Below, in pieces: positions 7,781 to 13,435 of a DNA stretch of 13,435 nucleotides (position 1 is its first letter; each line of letters begins with the position of its first letter). A program made the position numbers and the translations under genes. The stretch lies in the NCBI GenBank assembly GCA_035515475.1, contig DATJBF010000067.1:1-13435 (forward strand), given 5' to 3'. The stretch comes from DATJBF01 sp035515475 (GTDB taxonomy: Bacteria > Verrucomicrobiota > Verrucomicrobiia > Palsa-1439). The notes below the pieces were generated by a model. That model worked only from the letters and a program-made list of their open reading frames with translations, did no database searches and was not told where the DNA came from.

Positions 7781-8000
7781 GTTGCCTAGGGAAAGGGCGT
7801 TGGAGTTGTATAGGCAAATGGGAGGAAGTAAAGTTGGTTCTGGTGACGTCGCCAGGGATATAGCCGAGCTCATCTTCCGCGGACAAGCCGTCACCGTCGT
7901 GTTCTTGTTGACGCTGCTGTTTCCTCCACCCCGGACGATTGCGGTCGTTGTGCCGTTCAGGAAAAGATTCCGACAGCCAAGAAGCTGGAAGGAACAGTAG
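7779..8000 (+). CDS. Doubtful small ORF, 73 residues
   Basis: An open frame from ATG 7779 that ends three bases before the start of the second FN3 gene. The product would have a polar N-terminal half, a hydrophobic stretch near residues 38-50 (AVTVVFLLTLLFPPP) and a basic tail (about six Arg/Lys in the last 15 residues). It resembles no family I recognise. There is no Shine-Dalgarno before the ATG. Later codons are richer in third-position G/C than the first twenty, so it may be a decayed fragment or chance frame. It is listed only because the tight spacing would suit a leader or translationally coupled peptide. Confidence 0.2.
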   Translation: MLPRERALELYRQMGGSKVGSGDVARDIAELIFRGQAVTVVFLLTLLFPPPRTIAVVVPFRKRFRQPRSWKEQ

Positions 8001-8003
8001 ATC

Positions 8004-9860
8004 ATGAAGCGTCTTCATCAGTCTCTCACTTCCGTGTGGAACGGGGTGTGGATTTTTCTCATCTCGCTCCTGTTGGCCAGCGTCGGTGTCGCCGACAATT
8101 TCACCACGAAAGTATCTCAACCGTGTACACAGCCGCCGCTCACATGGAACGCAGTCATCTGGCAGCCCGGACCGGTGGCTCCGACCGCCGGCAACACGTA
8201 CGAGGTCTTGGGAGGCGGTCTTATTCGGAATCCGCCGGCGGTGGGCGTCCAGACGTTTCCGGGCGACTCACTCACACTGGATTCGGGCGCAGCGATGAAG
8301 GCCAAGGGACCATCCGGTACGACGTTGAACTTTCCCGGTGTGAACGGGAATCCGGGTCTGATTCTCAATGGTGGAACCGTGATGGCGGCGGATAACCAAA
8401 CGTTCACGATCACGGGCCGCGTGTCGGTGGCATCCGATTCCGTCATCGATCATGGTTCCAGCGCCCGCAGTTTTACGATCACGGCGCGGATCGACGGCAA
8501 GGGCAGCCTGACCTTGATCAATGGCGGCAGCTCCGAACCGTTGGATATCCGCTGCGAACACAATCCGTATGGCGGCGACTGGGTGATCATAGGTGGCTAT
8601 CTCGAGGGAACGGGTGACGGCTCGTTGGGCACTGGCAACATCACGATCTCGAACGGAGCCACGTTTGAAGTGGATTACAATATCGTCAGTCCCGGTGCAC
8701 TTGTGCTGGTGGGGGACCGCAGCCTGATGATCCTTCATCAAGACTGCGCATTCGGCGCGGTGAGCGTCAATGGCGCCGCGCTGGCGCCCGGTACGTACAG
8801 TTATGCGGAACTCGTAGCGCAATTCCCCGATAACTTTGCCGACGGCGGTTCTGGCAGTATTACCGTTGGTCCGTCGATTCCACCGTCGACTGATTCGACC
8901 GGGACCGGTGTGGGGACCGGCGACGGCGAGACAGAGGCAGAAGCTTCGTCGACGGATTCGGGAGAAGTGACGGGTGTCGCTGTGGGTTCGCTCGCGACAG
9001 GCGGTGGGACCGCTGGGTCTAACGCCATCTCGAATGTGATCTCGTCAGGGATCGCCGACACGATGGCTCCCGATCCAGTGAGCGGCGTGATCGCATCGCC
9101 GCACACGGCGTCGCAAGTCGCGATCCAGTGGGGCGCCTCGACCGACAGTGGCGGGTCGGGGTTGGCCGGCTACCGGGTTTATCGCAACGGGATCCTGCTG
9201 GCGACGACTTCGGACACGAGCTATACGGACAACGGCGTGAGCGCGAACACGCAGTACTGTTACACGATTGTCGCCTACGACGGCGCCGGGAACAGTTCCT
9301 CGCCCAGCGCCCTGGCGTGCGCGACGACCCCGCCTGTCGACGTGATACCGCCGTCGGTGCCATCGAGCCTCATTGTATCGGCCGATTCCCCATCGCAGAT
9401 CACGGTACGCTGGAATGCGTCCACGGACATCGGCGGAGCGGGGGTGCAGGGCTACCGGGTTTTCCGCGACGGTATGCTGGTCGGCGTGACCGCCGGGACG
9501 ATCTTTGCGGATGCCGGGCTGTCGCCGGACACGCAATACTGCTACATCCTTGACGCATTCGACGGCCGGTTCAATCGTTCCACGTTCAGCGCACAAGCGT
9601 GTGCGACTACGCCCCCATCACCAGATGAACCTCCCACGGCCCCGTCGAATCTGACAGCGGCGAGCGTCACGGCGACGGAGGTTACGCTCACCTGGCAGGA
9701 CAACTCGGACGACGAAGTGGGATTTCAAGTTGAACGGGCGCCTTCGGCCGCCGGACCCTGGACGGTGGTCGCGACGACACCGGCAGACGCGACCGAGTTT
9801 ACCGACGTTGGGCTGGCGCCATCCACCACCTACTACTATCGCGTGGCGGCATTTAACTAG
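8004..9860 (+). CDS. Secreted protein: autotransporter-like beta domain plus three FN3 domains
   Basis: A 618-residue exported protein. The signal peptide has hydrophobic core 13-27 and cleaves near GVA-D (30/31). Residues 31-288 are beta-rich and Gly/Thr/Asn-rich, with stacked short strands (LTLDSGA, LILNGGTV, ITISNGATFEVD). This unit ends in SVNGAALAPGTYSYAEL...NFADGGSGSITVG (254-288), a pattern I associate with autotransporter-like passenger proteins of Verrucomicrobiota and relatives. No C-terminal barrel follows. A low-complexity Thr/Gly/Ser/Glu linker (about 290-350) leads to FN3 domains at about 353-443, 447-537 and 545-618. The first two have a Cys pair 20 residues apart (C419/C439, C513/C533). 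The last stops at YYYRVAAFN, lacking its G strand, exactly as in the protein at 1280-3229. No catalytic domain is seen; a structural or glycan-binding surface protein is the best guess. The ATG is supported by AAGGAA nine bases upstream. Confidence 0.8.
   Translation: MKRLHQSLTSVWNGVWIFLISLLLASVGVADNFTTKVSQPCTQPPLTWNAVIWQPGPVAPTAGNTYEVLGGGLIRNPPAVGVQTFPGDSLTLDSGAAMKAKGPSGTTLNFPGVNGNPGLILNGGTVMAADNQTFTITGRVSVASDSVIDHGSSARSFTITARIDGKGSLTLINGGSSEPLDIRCEHNPYGGDWVIIGGYLEGTGDGSLGTGNITISNGATFEVDYNIVSPGALVLVGDRSLMILHQDCAFGAVSVNGAALAPGTYSYAELVAQFPDNFADGGSGSITVGPSIPPSTDSTGTGVGTGDGETEAEASSTDSGEVTGVAVGSLATGGGTAGSNAISNVISSGIADTMAPDPVSGVIASPHTASQVAIQWGASTDSGGSGLAGYRVYRNGILLATTSDTSYTDNGVSANTQYCYTIVAYDGAGNSSSPSALACATTPPVDVIPPSVPSSLIVSADSPSQITVRWNASTDIGGAGVQGYRVFRDGMLVGVTAGTIFADAGLSPDTQYCYILDAFDGRFNRSTFSAQACATTPPSPDEPPTAPSNLTAASVTATEVTLTWQDNSDDEVGFQVERAPSAAGPWTVVATTPADATEFTDVGLAPSTTYYYRVAAFN
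9639..9860 (+). repeat. C-terminal FN3 module, copy 2 of a duplicated 222-bp segment
   Basis: The partner of 3008-3229: equal length, no gaps, and both run to a TAG stop. A second, shorter match encodes the identical peptide ASTDSGGSGLAGYRVYRNG in both genes (DNA from 2783 and from 9135). The FN3 modules of the two genes are therefore recent relatives, by duplication or gene conversion. Confidence 0.8.
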
Positions 9861-10015
9861 AACCGATTGGGCAGATTTTTTGCGCGGCCTCTGGGCTGCG
9901 TATTTGGCCGCGGCGGGATGTGCCGGTGGCGCATCACGGCCTAGTGGGAGACGCAAGAGGCACGCGCAATCGTCGGCAGCGCGACCGGGGGAGGGGGAGG
10001 GGAATCCCGCAGAGA

Positions 10016-11920
10016 CTAGCGCGGGGTGTAGACCGGCAACTCCGTGGAAGAGTGAGGGAGTTCCTCGAGCGAGATGCGGAATTGGCGCACCGTAACGTCG
10101 TGGCGGCGGCACAACTCCTTGATCTGTCCGAGTTGTTGAGGTGGGACTTTCGGCGTGGCAATGACCAATTCTTCGATGCCGCCGTCTTGAAGGATTTCCG
10201 GGAGAATCGCTACCGAGCCGAGGATGGGATAACCGTGGAGGATCTTGCGGTTTTTCCCGTGATGCTCGTCGATGAACCCGATCGGCGTTAGCGAATGGTG
10301 CTGGTTGGCGAGCAATTCGCAGATCAGCAGGCTGGCGGTTGGTCCTGTCCCGTAAATCAGCACGCGCCGCTTGTGGGCGGGGTTAGACTGAGCATAGAAG
10401 TGAATCAACCGCGCTGAAAAGCGCGAACCCAGCAGAAACGAGCTCATCACGTAGAAGTCGACAATCAGGGTCGCAGCGCTACATTTGCCGGCCTGGATGT
10501 GCGTGAGGACGAGCGCCGCCGCCAAGCTGCCGAGCACCATCGAGCGGACTCCGCGCAACATTTCCGGCACCCCGGCTTGGCGCCACTGGATGCGGTAGAG
10601 CCCCGTGAGATGGAAGACGACGATCTTGGTCAACAGCATGGCGGGGAGCGTGGCGACGAAGGCCGACTTCGCTTGTCCCTCAAACACACCTTCGAATCGC
10701 AGCCAGTAGGTCAGATAATAGGCCAGCGACACCATCACGAGGTCGATGACAATCTGGAAAGACTCGTAACCGAGCACCGGGAATCGGGACAACGGGACGA
10801 GCGAACCATTTCGCAAGAACTGCAACTCCTCGTAGCGCAGTTTGCGGATTCCCAGCACGACGGCAACCCCGACGGCGGCGAGAATAACGCCCGTATTGAT
10901 ACTGCGGTAAGACGCGATCACGATGGCCACAACGCTCATCGCTGCGCAAATCCCGTAAAGGAAGATCACCGCATTACGATGGTAGATGCCCAGTCGCATG
11001 AGGCGATGGTGAATATGGTCGCGGTCGGCCTCGAACATGGCCTTGCCGCGCATAAAGAAGACCCGGTAGGTGCCCTGACCTGTCGTCTCCCACACGTGCA
11101 TCGCCCGCAGGAATCGACGGATCATCGCCAACAACACATCCATAATCGGCAGGCCAAAGGCCATGATCGGAATCAGAATCGACACGGCTACGGTGCTCTT
11201 TTGCGAGGTGGTGATGCTAAGGACCGCCAGCGTGAAACCGAGGAACAGGCTGCCCGAGTCACCCAGAAAGATCGACGCGGGATGGAAGTTGTACGGCAGG
11301 AACCCGAGCAAACAGCCGGCCAACGCCGAGCAGACGAGTGCCAACTCGGCGTTTTGACCGAGCAGGGCGACGCCCATGAGCGTCAGCGACGAGATCAACG
11401 CGACCCCGTTGGCGAGGCCATCGAGGCCGTCGATGAGATTGAAGGCATTCGTCAACCCCACAATCCAGAGAAGCGTAACGGGAATGCTCCAGATACCCAG
11501 GTCGATCGACATGCCCCACGGCAGATCGAGACGCTTGATCACGTACCCGAAATACATCGCACAGGATGCCGCGAGTACCTGCGTCAGAAACTTCACTCGG
11601 GCGCCGAGCGGACGGAGGTCGTCGAAGACGCCCAACGCAACAATGATACAGGCGGCCGCCAGGTACCCGGTCCACCAGTGCTTGCCAATGGAGACGAACT
11701 GATAGGAGACCAGGCCAAACGGTGAGAGGGTCAGGAAGACCATCAGGGTAAACGAGATGAAGATGGCGACGCCGCCGAGACGGGGAATGGGCCGGTCGTG
11801 CACCTTCCGGTCATTGGGGACATCGAGCGCGTTGACGCGAATCGCCAGCCGTCGCACCAGCGGTGTGAGGGCAAACGATACAACGAAGCCACCCAAGAAC
11901 AGTAATATGTATTTAGCCAT
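10016..11920 (-). CDS. WecA-family sugar-1-phosphate transferase fused to CapD-like N-terminal half
   Basis: A 634-residue membrane protein. Residues 1-360 form a WecA/TagO/MraY-family polyprenyl-phosphate sugar-1-phosphate transferase. Visible motifs are DD at 100-101 (FDDLRPLGARVKF), NAFNLIDGLDGL (158-169), GDSGSLF (220-226) and DRDHIHHRL (299-307). These enzymes load a sugar phosphate, usually GlcNAc-1-P, onto undecaprenyl phosphate to start glycan assembly. Residues 378-475 resemble the membrane part of CapD/WbpM-type proteins (YWLRFEG, TKIVVFHLTGLYR). Residues 518-625 are a CoA_binding_3-type Rossmann unit (LIYGTGPTAS; ending VRQFRISLEEL). The second, catalytic SDR domain of CapD is absent. 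The ATG at 11920 has only a weak leader. It is the last of three same-strand genes and lies 61 bp after fcl. The UDP-GlcNAc substrate is inferred from the family. Confidence 0.85.
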   Translation of the reverse strand: MAKYILLFLGGFVVSFALTPLVRRLAIRVNALDVPNDRKVHDRPIPRLGGVAIFISFTLMVFLTLSPFGLVSYQFVSIGKHWWTGYLAAACIIVALGVFDDLRPLGARVKFLTQVLAASCAMYFGYVIKRLDLPWGMSIDLGIWSIPVTLLWIVGLTNAFNLIDGLDGLANGVALISSLTLMGVALLGQNAELALVCSALAGCLLGFLPYNFHPASIFLGDSGSLFLGFTLAVLSITTSQKSTVAVSILIPIMAFGLPIMDVLLAMIRRFLRAMHVWETTGQGTYRVFFMRGKAMFEADRDHIHHRLMRLGIYHRNAVIFLYGICAAMSVVAIVIASYRSINTGVILAAVGVAVVLGIRKLRYEELQFLRNGSLVPLSRFPVLGYESFQIVIDLVMVSLAYYLTYWLRFEGVFEGQAKSAFVATLPAMLLTKIVVFHLTGLYRIQWRQAGVPEMLRGVRSMVLGSLAAALVLTHIQAGKCSAATLIVDFYVMSSFLLGSRFSARLIHFYAQSNPAHKRRVLIYGTGPTASLLICELLANQHHSLTPIGFIDEHHGKNRKILHGYPILGSVAILPEILQDGGIEELVIATPKVPPQQLGQIKELCRRHDVTVRQFRISLEELPHSSTELPVYTPR

Positions 11921-11981
11921 TGCCTGTCGCGCTACGCCCCTGCCGCCCCCGGAACCTACAAGAGATTGCTCTGCAAGGCAA

Positions 11982-12926
11982 TCATTCTTTTCTCACATGT
12001 TGCTCGTACCATTGGATCGTTGTGCGGAGCCCGGTCTCAAACGGTGTCTGGCTGCGGAATCCAAACTCCTCAGCGGCCCGGTGTACGTCGAGACAGCGGC
12101 GGGGTTGGCCATCAGGTTTGGTTGCGTCCCAACGGATTTCGCCGACGAAATTCGTCAGCCTGGCAATGAGCGTCACGAGATCCTTGATCGAGATCTCCGT
12201 TCCACTTCCCAGGTTGACCGGATCCGGTTTGTCGTAACGTTCGGCGGCGAGCAGGATCGCTTCCGCGGCGTCCTCGACGTAGAGGAATTCGCGCGTCGGG
12301 GCGCCGGTGCCCCAACAGTCGATGTACGGCGCCCCGCGCTCGCGCGCGTCGACGCACTTTTTGATGAGCGCGGGAATCACATGCGATGATCCCGGGTCGA
12401 AATTGTCACGCGGACCATAGAGGTTTACGGGCAAGAGGAAGATGGCGTTGAGACCGTACTCCTGACGGTACGCCTGGCATTGGACCAGCAGAGATTTCTT
12501 GGCGATGCCGTAGGGGGCATTGGTTTCTTCGGGATACCCATTCCAGAGGTCAGCTTCCTTGAAGGGCACGGGCGTGAACTTCGGATACGCGCAGATGGTT
12601 CCCACGACCACGAGCTTGGGGATGTGGAATTGCCGTGCCTGCTCGATCAACTCGATGCCCATGATGGCGTTATCGTAGAAGAACCGGCCCGGATGCTCGC
12701 GGTTGGCGCCGATGCCACCGACGACGGCCGCAAGGTGCAGCACCATTGTCGGGCGAGCCTCCTTGAACAAGCGGACGATGGTCTGGCGGTCGCGCAAATC
12801 GCATTCGCGACTGCGCGGCACAAAAATGTCGCCGCAACCCCGGTTCTTCAGGCCCTCGACCACGAATGACCCAAGAAACCCCGCCCCCCCGGTCACCATG
12901 ACGCGTTGATCACGCCAGAATTGCAT
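11982..12926 (-). CDS. fcl: GDP-L-fucose synthase
   Basis: An extended short-chain dehydrogenase/reductase of 314 residues, the usual length for Fcl/WcaG. It converts GDP-4-keto-6-deoxy-mannose to GDP-L-fucose by 3,5-epimerisation and NADPH reduction. Numbered from the upstream ATG at 12932, it has the nucleotide motif TGGAGFLG (14-21), HLAAVVGGIGAN (66-77), GTICAYPKF (111-119), the catalytic YGIAK (Y141, K145), and H184 in SSHVIPAL. C114 and H184 fit the epimerase acid/base pair. The usual catalytic Ser of the GSSCIYP motif is Thr112. The start is placed at the second ATG (12926) because GGAG sits six bases before it but directly abuts the first ATG. It lies 30 bp downstream of gmd, its normal partner. 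Confidence 0.9.
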   Translation of the reverse strand: MQFWRDQRVMVTGGAGFLGSFVVEGLKNRGCGDIFVPRSRECDLRDRQTIVRLFKEARPTMVLHLAAVVGGIGANREHPGRFFYDNAIMGIELIEQARQFHIPKLVVVGTICAYPKFTPVPFKEADLWNGYPEETNAPYGIAKKSLLVQCQAYRQEYGLNAIFLLPVNLYGPRDNFDPGSSHVIPALIKKCVDARERGAPYIDCWGTGAPTREFLYVEDAAEAILLAAERYDKPDPVNLGSGTEISIKDLVTLIARLTNFVGEIRWDATKPDGQPRRCLDVHRAAEEFGFRSQTPFETGLRTTIQWYEQHVRKE

Positions 12927-12932
12927 GTTCAT

Positions 12933-12936
12933 CTCC
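12933..12936 (-). promoter_or_regulatory. Ribosome binding site choosing the second ATG of fcl
   Basis: GGAG on the minus strand is six bases before ATG 12926 but has zero spacing to ATG 12932, so translation most likely starts at MQFWRDQ. Confidence 0.5.
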
Positions 12937-12956
12937 AGAATGGTTGGCCATCGGGG

Positions 12957-13435
12957 TCAGTGCTGTCCCACATCGACTCGCGGCACCTTGCCCGCCAGTT
13001 GGTCTCGGAGCATCTTGATATCTGCGTCCACCATCAGTCGCACCAGATCTTGGAACGTGGTCTTTGGTTCCCAGCCAAGGAGTTTCTTGGCCTTTGAAGC
13101 GTCGCCCATCAGAACATCCACTTCCGCGGGCCGGTAGTAGCGCTTGTCAATCTCAACGTACTTGTTCCAGTCCAGATCCGCGTGGGCAAACGCCGCGGTG
13201 CAAAACTCCTTCACGGAGTGCGTCTCGCCCGTCGCGATGACGTAGTCGTCCGGCGTCGCGTGCTGCAGCATCATCCACATGGCTTCGACGTAGTCCCCGG
13301 CGTAGCCCCAGTCCCGCTTGGCGTCCAGGTTCCCGAGGCGGAGCTCGTCCGTCAGGCCGTGGTAGATCCGGGCGACGCCGTCCGTGATCTTCCGGGTCAC
13401 GAACTCGATGCCGCGGCGCGGGGACTCGTGGTTGA
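12957..13435 (-). CDS. gmd: GDP-mannose 4,6-dehydratase, C-terminal part (5' end outside window)
   Basis: The C-terminal 158 residues of an enzyme usually about 320-370 long; the frame is open through the right edge. It makes GDP-4-keto-6-deoxy-D-mannose from GDP-D-mannose, the substrate for Fcl. The visible part starts at NHESPRRG and runs through FVTRKI, a near-invariant substrate-binding stretch of Gmd. Next come LRLGNLDAKRDWGYAGDYVEAMW and ATGETHSVKEF (a family block), then the RPAEVDVLMGDASKAKKLLGW signature. The NAD-binding and catalytic Thr/Tyr/Lys regions lie outside the window. A GTG inside the frame (13400) is an internal Val, not a start. The gene is 30 bp upstream of fcl on the same strand, so they are almost certainly an operon. 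Confidence 0.95.
   Translation of the reverse strand, partial: NHESPRRGIEFVTRKITDGVARIYHGLTDELRLGNLDAKRDWGYAGDYVEAMWMMLQHATPDDYVIATGETHSVKEFCTAAFAHADLDWNKYVEIDKRYYRPAEVDVLMGDASKAKKLLGWEPKTTFQDLVRLMVDADIKMLRDQLAGKVPRVDVGQH

Larger units (their letters stand above)
7507..8003. other. Intergenic spacer ahead of the second FN3 gene
   Basis: About 500 bp between the glycosyltransferase and the second FN3 protein. The first 230 bp show no supported gene, hairpin or promoter. From 7742 there is a 7-bp inverted repeat around a TTGACA hexamer, then a doubtful 73-codon frame, and finally the ribosome binding site AAGGAA (7989-7994), nine bases before the ATG at 8004. A promoter for the second FN3 gene therefore probably lies in this spacer. 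Confidence 0.45.

Noticed and set aside
9883..9912. cgcggcc / ggccgcg 7-bp inverted repeat between the convergent genes as a terminator
   Set aside because: The T-run (about 9876-9881) precedes the stem on the plus strand, and on the minus strand an A-run follows it. Neither arrangement fits an intrinsic terminator.
10499..11725. A 408-codon plus-strand open frame
   Set aside because: It lies wholly antisense to the well-supported WecA-type gene, has no ribosome binding site, and its product is a repetitive Arg/Glu/Gln/His-rich sequence typical of a shadow frame in GC-rich DNA.
1..13435. CRISPR array, tRNA or rRNA genes
   Set aside because: No regularly spaced identical repeats, cloverleaf-like tRNA signatures or conserved rRNA blocks were seen on reading both strands.

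Overview
The window is GC-rich DNA from a bacterium with a Gram-negative type of secretome. Two proteins combine fibronectin type III (FN3) modules with poorly characterised N-terminal domains. One of these N-terminal domains resembles the autotransporter-like beta-strand domain common in Verrucomicrobiota and related PVC bacteria. This points loosely to the PVC group (Verrucomicrobiota, Planctomycetota or relatives) or an uncultured neighbour. There is no rRNA or marker gene, so the assignment is weak.

Layout. Bases 1-141 hold a GC-rich perfect inverted repeat and two spaced copies of a GGGGACAT... motif that look like the end of an insertion sequence whose body lies outside the window. A complete metallo-beta-lactamase-fold hydrolase follows on the minus strand (153-917). 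A divergent, gene-free 362-bp region then leads into a plus-strand block of secreted and membrane proteins: a four-FN3 secreted protein (1280-3229), a secreted parallel beta-helix protein of the pectate-lyase-3 type (3266-5635), a GT-C-type membrane glycosyltransferase (5794-7506), a 0.5-kb spacer with one doubtful small ORF, and a second secreted protein with a beta-strand-rich N-terminal domain and three FN3 modules (8004-9860). Convergent to this, on the minus strand, are the 3' part of gmd, then fcl and a WecA-type sugar-1-phosphate transferase fused to a CapD-like N-terminal half (13435 down to 10016).

How the genes fit together. The minus-strand genes make GDP-L-fucose (Gmd, then Fcl) and load a first sugar phosphate on undecaprenyl phosphate, so this is the edge of a surface or exopolysaccharide locus. 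The plus-strand genes plausibly supply a membrane glycosyltransferase and three exported proteins that would act on, or bind in, the extracellular polysaccharide layer. That link is inferred from proximity and protein type.

The most unusual signal is the pair of FN3 proteins. They share a closely similar, gap-free final 222 bp, and both stop at the same residue (...YYYRVxAFN-stop). This leaves the last FN3 domain without its final beta strand in both proteins. A sigma-54-like promoter motif sits correctly placed in front of the first of them.
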